A stretch of 27,192 nucleotides of DNA from an uncultured Collinsella sp. (GCA_902479065.1 CABSNM010000024.1:1-27192); one strand, 5' to 3'. Shown: positions 8,240-16,477, counted from the stretch's first letter. Numbers and translations are program-made. Notes: generated by a model from the sequence alone, not told the origin.

Positions 8240-9358
8240 GTGCGAAACAACGCATCGCGGGACGAGTATGTGTCGCAGCATAGCAGCAGATATGAGACGA
8301 AGGGCACGTCTTCGCGTGGCCTTGCCGACGCTCGCATCCGCGTGACGAAGATTGCCGCCGTTGGGATGCTAACGTTGGCGGTTATTATCCTCGGAATTAC
8401 CGCTAAAACCTACGCGTCGGAGCGAATGGCAAACTCAGATGCGTCAACGGTACAGACGCAAAACAAAAAGATCTCTAAATCTAAAGCCACCGCAAGTCAA
8501 ACCCTGTCGACAGCGAGCCTCAAGACGAGGCTTTCGAAGGCGGACTTTAACGATATTCCCTCAGGCGATACCGTGCAGACCTTCTCACTGGTTGATGACC
8601 AGATCCCCGCCCTGGAGGATGAGAGCCTCGCCGCGCTCCAAGATACCCTTGATCAGGCCCAGGAATTGGGCGACGTGGGCGTGGTGTTTTACAATCTGTC
8701 GAGCGGCAAGGGCGTGACGTATAACGCGGACGCCGAGGTGTACGGTGCGAGCAGCTACAAGGCGCTCTATGTACTCTACGTCTGCGAGTTACTGGTCGAG
8801 ACAGGGCAAGTATCGCTCGATGATACTCTGGGCACCTATGGCGGCTACAGTATGGGTTGGCTGACGGTTCGCGACCTGATCGAGACCTCGGTCGTCAACT
8901 CGGATAACGACTCGTTTATCGCGTTACGTGCAACGTTTGATCAAGATGGCTACGAGGATTGGATTGCCGCACTCGGCGTCGAAGACGAGGTCGCGCTCGA
9001 TTCGATGAGCGATTTCCCAACCTACTGCCCGCGCACCTCGGCCAAGTTGTGGCGCGAGATGAGCGAGTATTTGATCCGTGAGAGCGAGACGTCGCAATGG
9101 CTGTCGGGCCTTCTGGCCTCTACGACCCGGTCCTTTATCCGTGACGGCATTGCGGACGACCATGCCATGGTGCGTAACAAAGCCGGCTGGATCAGCGAGG
9201 CAGGTTGCAATTCGACGTGCGATGCTGGCCTCATCGATGTCGATGGCGACACCTACATTATGAGCATCATGTCATCGATGCCGTGGAGTGACCGTTCGAG
9301 TGAGGCCGTTGCCGCCATCGCCAAGGCGCTCTACGATACCCGCGCTGCGCTGGCCTAA
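8240..9358 (+). CDS. Membrane-anchored class A beta-lactamase-like serine hydrolase
   Basis: The 372-residue protein has a cytoplasmic N-terminus, one membrane segment (about residues 37-58) and an extracellular domain of the beta-lactamase2 / class A fold. The catalytic motifs are S171-x-x-K174 (SSYK), S221-D222-N223 (SDN) and K314-A315-G316 in place of KTG. A Ser/Thr/Lys-rich linker (about 65-115) separates membrane and domain. Such proteins are often peptidoglycan-active hydrolases or low-activity lactamase relatives; a real lactamase role cannot be claimed, and the usual class A ExxxN loop is not obvious. The GTG start at 8240 is preceded by CAGGAG five bases away, and the predicted promoter overlaps the earlier ATG. 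It seems to be a single-gene unit. Confidence 0.85.
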   Translation: MRNNASRDEYVSQHSSRYETKGTSSRGLADARIRVTKIAAVGMLTLAVIILGITAKTYASERMANSDASTVQTQNKKISKSKATASQTLSTASLKTRLSKADFNDIPSGDTVQTFSLVDDQIPALEDESLAALQDTLDQAQELGDVGVVFYNLSSGKGVTYNADAEVYGASSYKALYVLYVCELLVETGQVSLDDTLGTYGGYSMGWLTVRDLIETSVVNSDNDSFIALRATFDQDGYEDWIAALGVEDEVALDSMSDFPTYCPRTSAKLWREMSEYLIRESETSQWLSGLLASTTRSFIRDGIADDHAMVRNKAGWISEAGCNSTCDAGLIDVDGDTYIMSIMSSMPWSDRSSEAVAAIAKALYDTRAALA

Positions 9359-9437
9359 CGGCTTCGTATTGCGCGGTTGAGTCAAAATGCTGGTACCATA
9401 CCGTGGATAAACAGTTTTCACAGGTTTGGGGGATGGT

Positions 9438-10175
9438 ATGCCTACCATCGCAATCATCGGTGCACTCGAAAAAGAGGTTGCGCAGATTAAAGAAGAACTG
9501 AACGGCGCCCATGTGTCGCAAGAGGCAGGCTTGAGCGTTGTAAGCGGCGAGCTCAACGGTCTGTCAGTGGTCGCCACGACCGCTGGCATGGGAACCGTAA
9601 ACGCCGCTGGTGCAACACAGCATCTCATCAGCAAATATGCTCCGCAGGCCGTTGTGTTTTCGGGCATTGCGGGTGGCTTAAACTCCAAACTCCATATCAA
9701 TGACGTGGTTATTGGCAAGTGCCTGCGCTATCTGGATACCGACACGGCGCTCATCGCCGAGTCGGCGCCGGAGCTTGAGGAGTTTGCCTCGACACCGGCT
9801 CTGGTTGACATCGCCACCACCGTGCTTGCCGAACATGGGTTTATCGATGCTTGCGCTTCTGATTCCGCTGCGGAGAAGGACCCTAAACAGTTCCTGGTTG
9901 GCACTATCGCTACAGGCGACCGCTTTGTAACGGGCGACGCCATGCGCACCGCCGCCATCGAGGCGACGCATGCCGATTGCGTTGAGATGGAAGGTGCTGC
10001 GATTGCCCATATTGCAGCCAAGAACGGTGTCGATTGTCTGGTGCTGCGTGCTATCAGCGATAATTGTGACGAGGCATATGACGCGTTTTGCGAGCGAGAG
10101 TTCGATTTGGACGAGTACGCCCGCACCGCGAGCGGCATTACACTCGATATCGTCCGCTGCATCGCCGCTGCGTAA
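9438..10175 (+). CDS. mtnN: 5'-methylthioadenosine/S-adenosylhomocysteine nucleosidase
   Basis: This 245-residue enzyme cleaves adenine from methylthioadenosine and S-adenosylhomocysteine, serving methionine salvage, methyl-cycle clearance and autoinducer-2 synthesis. The N-terminus IIGALEKEV provides the catalytic Glu (E13, equivalent to E12 of the E. coli enzyme). VEMEGAA (E183, E185) binds the ribose, and RAISD ends in D208, the purine-site acid. FSGIAGGLN is the nucleosidase phosphate/ribose loop. Start at 9438 is chosen because GGGGG lies five bases upstream and the protein then begins at the family's first strand; a TTG at 9426 is in frame. It lies 42 bases before engB and may be cotranscribed with it. 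Confidence 0.93.
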   Translation: MPTIAIIGALEKEVAQIKEELNGAHVSQEAGLSVVSGELNGLSVVATTAGMGTVNAAGATQHLISKYAPQAVVFSGIAGGLNSKLHINDVVIGKCLRYLDTDTALIAESAPELEEFASTPALVDIATTVLAEHGFIDACASDSAAEKDPKQFLVGTIATGDRFVTGDAMRTAAIEATHADCVEMEGAAIAHIAAKNGVDCLVLRAISDNCDEAYDAFCEREFDLDEYARTASGITLDIVRCIAAA

Positions 10176-10217
10176 TCGTGCATCCCTATTGTAAGAACCT
10201 ACGACCAAGGAGTATCC

Positions 10218-10808
10218 ATGGCCGATTCCATTAACTACCAGCTTGCCAAGTTCGTCGCCAGCTACGGCAAGGTTTCGCAGATCCCCGAGTCCACCTGTCC
10301 CGAGGTGAGCTTTGTGGGCCGCTCCAATGTGGGCAAGTCGTCCATCATGAACAAGCTCTTTGGCCGCAAGAACCTGGTCAAGGTTTCGAGCACGCCGGGC
10401 AAGACGAGCAATATCAATTTCTTCGAGGCCGACGACGTGCACTTTGTGGACCTGCCGGGCTACGGTTTCGCCCGTCGTTCCAAGGCCGAGCGCGACCGCT
10501 GGGCCGAGCTCATCGGCGACTTCTTCGACTCCGATCGCAGCTTTAACCTGGTTGTGTCGCTGGTGGACATTCGCCATGACCCCAGCAAGCTCGACCATGA
10601 CATGATCGACTACCTGCAGGGCAACGAGTTCAACTTTATCGTCTGCCTCACCAAGGCCGACAAACTCAGCCGCACCCAGCAGGCCCGCCAAGCGGCAGCC
10701 ATCAAAAAGCAACTCAACGTCCCGGCCGAAAACGTAATCATCACAAGCTCCCAGACCGGCACCGGCATCGACGAGCTCAAGCGCCGCATTGCCGAGGCCT
10801 GCCTCTAG
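10218..10808 (+). CDS. engB: Ribosome-biogenesis GTPase EngB/YsxC
   Basis: This 196-residue TRAFAC-class GTPase is needed for large ribosomal subunit assembly in many bacteria. The G motifs are all present: G1 GRSNVGKSS (34-42), a G2 Thr in the STPGKT segment (58-63), G3 DLPG (78-81), G4 TKAD (145-148) and G5 near SSQ (177-179). The start has a clear AAGGAG site before it. The fold is complete and of normal length. It follows mtnN by 42 bases. Its stop codon directly abuts the remains of a DUF3990 gene, which suggests that an insertion or deletion junction lies exactly at the end of engB. Confidence 0.95.
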   Translation: MADSINYQLAKFVASYGKVSQIPESTCPEVSFVGRSNVGKSSIMNKLFGRKNLVKVSSTPGKTSNINFFEADDVHFVDLPGYGFARRSKAERDRWAELIGDFFDSDRSFNLVVSLVDIRHDPSKLDHDMIDYLQGNEFNFIVCLTKADKLSRTQQARQAAAIKKQLNVPAENVIITSSQTGTGIDELKRRIAEACL

Positions 10809-10810
10809 TA

Positions 10811-11313
10811 GGGGCTCTTGGCAGACAATTCAATGACTATGGGCGCGGGTTTTATTGCACGCCACATGAGGAAATGGCGATGGAATGGGCATGCCGGACC
10901 GAGTCCGATGGCGTTGCCAATCGATATGAGCTTGTAACTGCTTAATTGATACATCTCCTTATGACGTTATTCGAGGCTATCGTGCTGACGACTCCTATTT
11001 TTCGTTTGCAAGACAGTTTGTCAGCGGCATGATATCGCTCAGACAGCTGCAACGTATCATGTGCTTGGGTGATTTGGGTATCCAATATGCCCTTATGAGC
11101 GAGCGCGCATTTTCGATGATTAGATTCTGCGATTGGAAGCGGGCTTCGGGGTCTGAGTTTTATCCCAAGCGTTTTGAGCGAGAGCAGAATGCTCGACGCA
11201 AATACTTGGATACGGTCAATGGCCTCGATTCCGAAGGTATCGACATTAGGGATTTAATGGCAGGGAGGGTTGATTTAAATGATCCAAGAGTTAACAGATC
11301 GTGGACCGAGTAG
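10811..11313 (+). pseudogene. Broken DUF3990 family gene (truncated, internal deletion and frameshift)
   Basis: Reading 10811-10942 gives an in-frame fragment GALGRQFNDYGRGFYCT... ending in ...NRYELVTA and a TAA at 10943. This matches the N-terminal part of DUF3990 proteins but lacks their start. A second frame, open from about 10945 to 11313, reads DTSPYDVIRGYRADDSYFSF and then the ISLRQL, SERAF and YPKRFEREQ segments of the C-terminal half. Between the fragments about fifty residues typical of the family are missing and the frame changes by one. The first codon is lost at the engB junction. I recall DUF3990 being placed near ADP-ribosyltransferase-fold domains and often paired with a helix-turn-helix gene, as here. 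The product should be inactive unless the C-terminal part from the ATG at 11029 (94 residues) is translated. Confidence 0.75.
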
Positions 11314-11977
11314 GACATATCCCGTCTACTACCTCGAGGACGCAATGAACAACCTCGGCGACTGCTTCGACTATGCCGTCAATGACTATGGAGCAGAAGG
11401 ATCTGAAGTTGCTGAACTCTTTTGCCTGAGCGGGGTTGCTCGCGAGTTTGAACGCGGCAACGCATGGGTAGTGTCGGGAAAATCGGGTGTTGAGCTGTTC
11501 GCGCTTATCGCTGAAAGGTCGGGCTATCAAAACAGGTCTATACCGGACTGCACCTATCGATTTGAGAAAACGCCGGAATATTGGGCGGGCTGGATGCTGG
11601 CATACCTGCAGTGGCGCCTAGGAGAGTCTTTCGAAGATTTGCTGCATGTCGTTCCATTTGATGTGCTGCGCAGTCTGTATTACCCCTGGCACGAAGCCTC
11701 GGAGGAACGAGTGGTTCGCCTCGTCTGCGATATGGCTAAAAAAGCGTCCAGGCAAACCAAACTTGCGTTAGCAAGAAAGAAGCTTAAGAAAACCCAACAA
11801 GACCTAGCATACGAATCGGGTGTGTCACTCCGCTCAATCCAAATGTACGAGCAGCGCCAGAGAAACATCAATGAAGCTTCGGTAACAAGCGTAAGAGCCA
11901 TAGCAAAAGCCCTCCACTGCAACATCGAAGACCTCCTAGAACCAGTCTTCGAATACAAGGAACCCAGTGCGGCGTAA
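11279..11977 (+). CDS. Helix-turn-helix (XRE-type) partner of DUF3990, possible antitoxin
   Basis: The 232-residue protein has an unnamed N-terminal domain (about 15-150, with YLEDAMNNLGDCFDYAV and PEYWAGWMLAYLQWRLG) and a C-terminal XRE helix-turn-helix (about 161-222: KLKKTQQDLAYESGVSLRSI, EQRQRNINEA). This layout is one I associate with the gene that follows DUF3990 genes in gut Firmicutes and Actinobacteria. Its ATG overlaps the end of the broken DUF3990 frame by 35 bases, pointing to former translational coupling; GGGAGGG lies about nine bases upstream. The frame is intact although the partner is destroyed. The late codons (GCAATAGC..., CTAGAACC) are richer in A and T than those of neighbouring genes, which suggests acquisition. 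The toxin-antitoxin role is inference. Confidence 0.8.
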   Translation: MIQELTDRGPSRTYPVYYLEDAMNNLGDCFDYAVNDYGAEGSEVAELFCLSGVAREFERGNAWVVSGKSGVELFALIAERSGYQNRSIPDCTYRFEKTPEYWAGWMLAYLQWRLGESFEDLLHVVPFDVLRSLYYPWHEASEERVVRLVCDMAKKASRQTKLALARKKLKKTQQDLAYESGVSLRSIQMYEQRQRNINEASVTSVRAIAKALHCNIEDLLEPVFEYKEPSAA

Positions 11978-12124
11978 ACCAAGCACATAGTCGAAGCCTG
12001 TCACTAGTAAGTGCTCCAGCCTAGTAAGAGCCCCTATCAATAAAGGGCCATAATTTCAGCCCGGCGCTCCTTCAAAGCGTGGGTCCCTATAGACATCGCT
12101 AGCCACGTTGCCATAGGGCCACCC

Positions 12125-12232
12125 GGGGGCATCCCCTTAAAAACATTCCGCAGCACGAGGCCCGCTTATCCGCAGCTCCGAAGGAGCGCAATATTAAATC
12201 AGCGAATGCGATTATCCTGTCGAGGTCGCGTA
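12125..12232 (+). repeat. Decayed copy of the TCCGCA/GAGGAC palindrome family
   Basis: The left half resembles the intact copy that follows at 12233: GGGGGCATCCCCTTAAAAAC then ATTCCGCAGCAC, and the tip GCTCCGAAGGAGC is like that of the copy at 17728-17856. A matching right half is not present; only TGTCGAGG near 12219-12226 recalls GAGGAC. The element seems truncated or eroded. Confidence 0.45.
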
Positions 12233-12349
12233 GGTCTCCTTGGGGCTTCCCCTGAAAACAATCCGCAGATCGAATTGCCCCGTCGCGCGAAGCGCACGAC
12301 GGGGCAATTCATGATCGAGGACGTTTTCAGGGGAAGCCCCAAGGAGACC
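12233..12349 (+). repeat. Structured palindrome, TCCGCA/GAGGAC family, copy 1
   Basis: Outer arms 12233-12259 and 12323-12349 are perfect 27-base complements. Inside are AATCCGCAGATC (12260-12271) and ATGATCGAGGAC (12311-12322), in which GATC pairs with GATC. A perfect 14-base inner stem follows (12272-12285 with 12297-12310), capped by CGCGAAGCGCA. It fills the gap between the helix-turn-helix gene and the converging thrB gene. No T-run flanks it, so it is not a plain terminator. The same plan occurs at 17728-17856 and 24615-24735. Confidence 0.85.
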
Positions 12350-12372
12350 GGTGAGAGCAATGAGACAGGGCG

Positions 12373-13254
12373 CTACAGGTACTCGATTTGAGCGCCCTCG
12401 GTGTCGCACGTTAGAATATGCGTCTCACACTTGGGGAACTGCTCACGCAGCTTGACCTGCAGGAATTTTGCCACGATAGTGTCGTCGGTCACAGCCATAA
12501 GGGTAGAGCCCGAACCGCTGATCCAGATGGTCTTGGCGCCGCCGTTAAGGCAGGTGTCGCGCACAGCGTTGTAGTCGGGAATCAGGCGACGACGATAGGG
12601 CTCCTGGATGCGGTCGTCATTGGCGGCGGCAATCAGGTCGAGGTCGCCGGCCTCCAGGCCTCGCGTCATGCCGGCGATACGGCCCATTTGCCATACGGCG
12701 GTGGAGAGCGGAATCTCCTGCGGCACGACCTTGCGCGCCTCGCTCGTGTGAACCTCGTATGGCGGAATCACGGTAATAAAACGCAAGCGATCGCTCACCT
12801 CGTAGCGCAGGCACTGGGGGAGCGAATCGGTCGGCGTAAAGGAGCAGACGGCGCCGCCCAGGATGGCGGGAGCGACGTTATCGGGATGGCCCTCGACCTC
12901 GGTGGCAATGCGGACGAGCTCAGCGCGGTCGACGGTGTGGCCTGTCAGTGCGGCGGCGGCCATAATGCCAGCGACGACGCAAGTGGAGCTGGAACCCAGG
13001 CCGCGAGCGACGGGTACATCGGTTTGAATGTCGATGGCGACGGGAAAAGCCGGCTCGCCCCATGCGGCCAGCGCATCGACAAAGCTGACGTAGACCAGGT
13101 TGTTCTCGTTTTGGAACTCCTCGGGGCAGCCCGTGATGGTGAGCTTGTCAGCGCGCTCGAAGGTGAAGTGCGAGTAGAGGCTGACGGCCATGCCGAGGGT
13201 GTCGTAGCCGATGCCTAAGTTGGCGCTGGTTGCTGGGACGGTGATCTTGATCAT
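12373..13254 (-). CDS. thrB: Homoserine kinase
   Basis: This 293-residue GHMP kinase phosphorylates homoserine with ATP, the step before threonine synthase. The N-terminal KITVPATSANLGIGYDTLG and the ATP loop PVARGLGSSS (81-90) are the diagnostic GHMP/ThrB motifs, and the C-terminal GGAKTIWISGSGSTLMAV is motif 3. Length fits the family. The start is supported by AGGAGG six bases upstream. thrC lies upstream on the same strand, but the 203-base gap holds an intrinsic terminator and a large palindrome, so thrB may be expressed at a lower level or from its own promoter. Confidence 0.94.
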   Translation of the reverse strand: MIKITVPATSANLGIGYDTLGMAVSLYSHFTFERADKLTITGCPEEFQNENNLVYVSFVDALAAWGEPAFPVAIDIQTDVPVARGLGSSSTCVVAGIMAAAALTGHTVDRAELVRIATEVEGHPDNVAPAILGGAVCSFTPTDSLPQCLRYEVSDRLRFITVIPPYEVHTSEARKVVPQEIPLSTAVWQMGRIAGMTRGLEAGDLDLIAAANDDRIQEPYRRRLIPDYNAVRDTCLNGGAKTIWISGSGSTLMAVTDDTIVAKFLQVKLREQFPKCETHILTCDTEGAQIEYL

Positions 13255-13267
13255 GTGGGTCCTCCTG

Positions 13268-13379
13268 GCGTGCCTGGCTGTTTAGTTCGCTGCTCGGGCA
13301 GTCCTGCGCAAGACGGAAAGCACATTAAGTGCTTTCCTTTGCGTGCGGAACTCGCGACGAACTAAACAGCCAGGCACGC
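13268..13379. repeat. Large palindrome between thrC and thrB
   Basis: Perfect 22-base outer arms (13268-13289 and 13358-13379) enclose an inner 9-bp hairpin GGAAAGCAC/GTGCTTTCC (13315-13323 with 13329-13337, loop ATTAA). CGCAA/TTGCG can extend the inner stem. CTGCTCGGGCAG (13290-13301) may form a side hairpin. The internal sequences differ from the TCCGCA/GAGGAC family. It ends about ten bases before the thrB ribosome site. Confidence 0.75.
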
Positions 13380-13411
13380 TGTGGGCGTTCGTCATCATCC
13401 CGGGGGTTATC

Positions 13412-13446
13412 TGATAAAAGAAGGTGCGCCGGCTTTCGCCGGCGCC
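13412..13446 (-). terminator. Intrinsic terminator of thrC
   Basis: Read on the minus strand, GCGCCGGC, a GAAA tetraloop and GCCGGCGC (13426-13445) are followed by ACCTTCTTTTATC. It lies just past the thrC stop codon. Confidence 0.8.
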
Positions 13447-13457
13447 TAATGAGGGGT

Positions 13458-14975
13458 TTAGTTGGTAGACATCTTTTTTGCTGCAGACTCGACGTAGCTT
13501 GCCATCTCATCGACGTCGCAGACGTCTTCGAAGCGGACGGGTTTGGACTCGAGCTCGGCGAGCTGTGCCGGTGCGGCCGTATTGGTGGCCTGCTCGAGCA
13601 CGCGCATGGCCTCAAAGTCGTCCTCGGGAACGTTGAGACCCAGAGCGTCGCAGCAGGCACGCGGGAACTTGTAGGGGCTGGCGGTCGAAAGCAGCACACG
13701 GGCCTTGGCGCCCTCGGCAGGAGCGACCTTTTCAAAGACGTGATAGCCGCAAGCGGTGTGCGGGTCGATCACGTAGCCGTTCGCATCCCAGCAGCTCTTA
13801 ATGGCAGCGAGGACCTCGTCCTCGCTGGCCCAGCCGCAGCCAAAGACGCTCTGAATCTTTGCCAGCAGGTCGGCGGGAACCTCATAGTGACCAGTCTTTG
13901 CCAGCTGCTCCATAAGGCCGGCAACAAGCTCGCAGTCGCCATCGGACAGGAAGTAGAGCATGCGTTCCAGGTTGGAGCTGATGAGGATGTCCATCGACGG
14001 CGAGATGGTCGTGAAGAACGGACGGTTGCGGTCGTAGACGCCGGTGGTCAGGAAGTCAGCCAGCACGTTGTTCTTGTCGCTCGCGACGACGAGCTTGGCG
14101 ACGGGCAAACCCATGCGCTTGGCATAGTAGCCGGCCAGGATATCGCCAAAGTTGCCGGTCGGTACGCAGAACTCCACGGCGTCGCCGACCTCGATGGCGC
14201 CGGCGCGCAACAGCTGCGCATAGGCGGCAAAGTAGTAGACGACCTGCGGCACCAGACGGCCGACGTTGATGGAGTTGGCACTCGAAAGCACCGTTCCGGC
14301 GGCCTCCAAGCGCTCGGCAAGCTCCTTATCGGCAAAGATGCGCTTGACGGCACTCTGGGCATCGTCGAAGTTGCCACGAATGCCGCAGACGGCGACGTTA
14401 TCGCCTTCCTGTGTGGACATCTGCAGATTCTGCACGCGGCTGACTTTGCCTTCGGGATAAAAGACGGTGATGCCCGTGCCCGGAGCGTCGGCAAAACCGG
14501 CAAGTGCGGCCTTGCCGGTGTCGCCCGACGTGGCGGTGACGATCATGATGCGCTCGGCGCCGCCGTCCTTGGCGGAAGTGCGGGCCATGAGGCGGGGGAG
14601 CATCTGCAGGGCGACGTCCTTAAAGGCACTCGTGGGGCCGCCAAAGAGCTCCATCACATAGGTCTGAGGGGCGTCAGCGCCCGGCGCAGCGTCGAGTTTG
14701 ACGAGCGGCGTAACCTCTTCACTCGCGAACGTGCCGCGATATGCCTCATTCACACAGGCCGAAATTTCTTCGCCCGTGTAATCATTCAGTAACATTCCCA
14801 ACACATCTTGAGCGATTTCAAAGTACGATTTATCTGCAAGCGAGCTGATATCGACCTGCTGGGTGCCGAGCTCGTCCGAGACAAACAAACCCCCGTCGGG
14901 AGCGATGCCGGTGCGGATTGCCACCTTACTTGAGCACGATAAAGTGCGTCCTCGTGTACTATGATAAGTTCCCAT
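13458..14975 (-). CDS. thrC: Threonine synthase
   Basis: This 505-residue PLP enzyme converts O-phosphohomoserine to threonine. The N-terminal YHSTRG is the typical opening of the family, the PLP-binding lysine is K119 in GPTSAFKDVALQ, and ATSGDTGKAALAGF binds the phosphate of the cofactor. VPTGNFGDILAGYYAKRMGLP is the later family signature. The ATG at 14975 is chosen because GAGGAG precedes it at a normal distance and the protein then begins MGTYHSTRG; an in-frame ATG at 15020 would add 15 unrelated residues. It is divergent from lysC, with only about 100 bases between the two starts, so the promoters must be close or overlap. An intrinsic terminator follows. Confidence 0.95.
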   Translation of the reverse strand: MGTYHSTRGRTLSCSSKVAIRTGIAPDGGLFVSDELGTQQVDISSLADKSYFEIAQDVLGMLLNDYTGEEISACVNEAYRGTFASEEVTPLVKLDAAPGADAPQTYVMELFGGPTSAFKDVALQMLPRLMARTSAKDGGAERIMIVTATSGDTGKAALAGFADAPGTGITVFYPEGKVSRVQNLQMSTQEGDNVAVCGIRGNFDDAQSAVKRIFADKELAERLEAAGTVLSSANSINVGRLVPQVVYYFAAYAQLLRAGAIEVGDAVEFCVPTGNFGDILAGYYAKRMGLPVAKLVVASDKNNVLADFLTTGVYDRNRPFFTTISPSMDILISSNLERMLYFLSDGDCELVAGLMEQLAKTGHYEVPADLLAKIQSVFGCGWASEDEVLAAIKSCWDANGYVIDPHTACGYHVFEKVAPAEGAKARVLLSTASPYKFPRACCDALGLNVPEDDFEAMRVLEQATNTAAPAQLAELESKPVRFEDVCDVDEMASYVESAAKKMSTN

Positions 14976-15078
14976 ATAACACTGCTCCTCGGATGCCTTG
15001 GTCCCAATCGGTGAAACCATGGTATCAGAGCGCGCAAAACAGGTTCGCAGAGGCTTTTAGAAAGGTAACCTCCAGCCC

Positions 15079-16467
15079 ATGATTAAGATTGCCAAGTTTG
15101 GCGGCTCGTCGGTCGCCGACGCCGAACACTTTAAGAAGATCAAGGCCATCGTCGATGCCGACCCGGCCCGCCGTTTTGTGGTGGTTTCCGCCTGCGGTCG
15201 CCGCTTTAAGGGCGACACCAAGGTGACCGACCTGCTCTACCTGGTTAACGCGCACGTTAAGTATCACGTGTCGTGTGAGGAGCTGCTCGAGGACATTGGC
15301 CAGCGCTATTTTGATATCGCTGACGAGCTGGAGCTCACCTATCCCATCCGTGAGGAGTTCGCGGCCTTTGCCGAGCGCGCCCGCTCGGGCGGCTACTCCA
15401 CCGAGGAGCTTGTGAGCCGCGGCGAGTACTTCACCGCTCGCCTGATGGCCGAGTACCTGGGCCTGCCGTTCCTGGACGCCGCGACGGTTGTGGCGTTCCA
15501 TCACGACGGTACGCTCAGCATGAACCGCACCTCCGAGCTGGTGCAGGAGTACGGTCAGCAGGGCGGCTTTGTTATGCCCGGTTTCTACGGCGCGACGCGT
15601 GAGGGCCAGATTAAGCTGCTCGATCGTGGCGGCGGCGATATCTCGGGCTCGATCCTGGCCAAGTGTCTGGACGCCGACCTTTACGAGAACTGGACCGACG
15701 TCTCGGGCTTCTACTCTGCCGATCCGCGTATTGTTCCCGAGGCTCAGCCCATTGCGCGCGTTACCTACGAGGAGCTGCGCGAGCTTTCGTACATGGGCGC
15801 AAGCGTCCTGCACGAGGAGGCCGTGTTCCCCGTGCGCGAGGCGGGTATTCCGCTGGTCATCAAGAACACCAATGCGCCGCAGGACCCCGGCACCATCATT
15901 AGCGAGACGGCTGATGAGGGCGAGGCGGAGCCCATCATTACCGGCGTGACCGGCAAGCGCGGTTTTGTCGCCATCAACGTGGCCCGCGATCGCACCAAGC
16001 CCCGCGTCGGCTTTATGCGCCGTGCACTTTCGGTCTTCGAGCGCTATGACGTTTCCGTCGAGCACATGCCCACCGGCGTCGACCGCTTTGGCGCCGTGGT
16101 ACAGGAGCAGGATGTGCACGATTCGCTGTACTCGCTCGTGGGCGACATCCAGCAGGAGGTTGAGCCGCTCGAGATTGAGGTTGTCGAGGGCCTGGCGCTC
16201 ATCGCGACCGTCGGCCGTAACCTGCGCGGCCGCGCAGGTATTTCCGGCCACCTGTTTGGCATGCTCGGCCAGGCTGGCGTGAGCGTGCGCATGATTTCGC
16301 AGAGCTGCGACGAGATCAACATCATTATCGGTGTCGAGGATAAGGACTTCGACCTGGCGATTCAGACCATTTACCGTGCCTTCTCCGACGAGAACGGCAT
16401 TGTGAAGGTCTCCGATCTGGAGGCTCCTGCACCGATTGAACCCGCCCTGGCTGCCCTCCACAAATAG
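15079..16467 (+). CDS. lysC: Aspartate kinase, monofunctional with two ACT domains
   Basis: This 462-residue enzyme phosphorylates aspartate, the entry to lysine, threonine and methionine synthesis. The substrate motif K6-F-G-G-S opens the protein. The nucleotide-site segments LLDRGGGDISGSILA (180-194) and WTDVSGFYSADPRIVP (205-220) are clear. Two ACT regulatory domains follow (about 290-365 and 370-440, the second with GRAGISGHLFGMLGQAGVSV), so feedback inhibition by an end product is expected. Its length is that of an undivided aspartokinase, not the alpha/beta form with an internal start. The AAAGG ribosome site is about 13 bases from the ATG, which is longer than usual. It is divergent from thrC and followed by asd. 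No lysine riboswitch or T-box fits the short upstream gap. Confidence 0.94.
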   Translation: MIKIAKFGGSSVADAEHFKKIKAIVDADPARRFVVVSACGRRFKGDTKVTDLLYLVNAHVKYHVSCEELLEDIGQRYFDIADELELTYPIREEFAAFAERARSGGYSTEELVSRGEYFTARLMAEYLGLPFLDAATVVAFHHDGTLSMNRTSELVQEYGQQGGFVMPGFYGATREGQIKLLDRGGGDISGSILAKCLDADLYENWTDVSGFYSADPRIVPEAQPIARVTYEELRELSYMGASVLHEEAVFPVREAGIPLVIKNTNAPQDPGTIISETADEGEAEPIITGVTGKRGFVAINVARDRTKPRVGFMRRALSVFERYDVSVEHMPTGVDRFGAVVQEQDVHDSLYSLVGDIQQEVEPLEIEVVEGLALIATVGRNLRGRAGISGHLFGMLGQAGVSVRMISQSCDEINIIIGVEDKDFDLAIQTIYRAFSDENGIVKVSDLEAPAPIEPALAALHK

Positions 16468-16477
16468 CGACCATCCC

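Noticed and set aside
12260..12322. Kink-turn in the internal loop of the palindrome family
   Set aside because: GCA followed by GA opposite GA looks like one in copy 1, but copy 3 has GG at that place and the four bases are better explained as a covarying Watson-Crick helix.
12233..12349. Integron attC site
   Set aside because: Size and imperfect pairing are suggestive, but the GTTRRRY/RYYYAAC core ends are absent and no integrase or cassette array is present.
14976..15078. Lysine riboswitch or T-box controlling lysC or thrC
   Set aside because: The gap is only about 100 bases and none of the expected conserved segments is visible.
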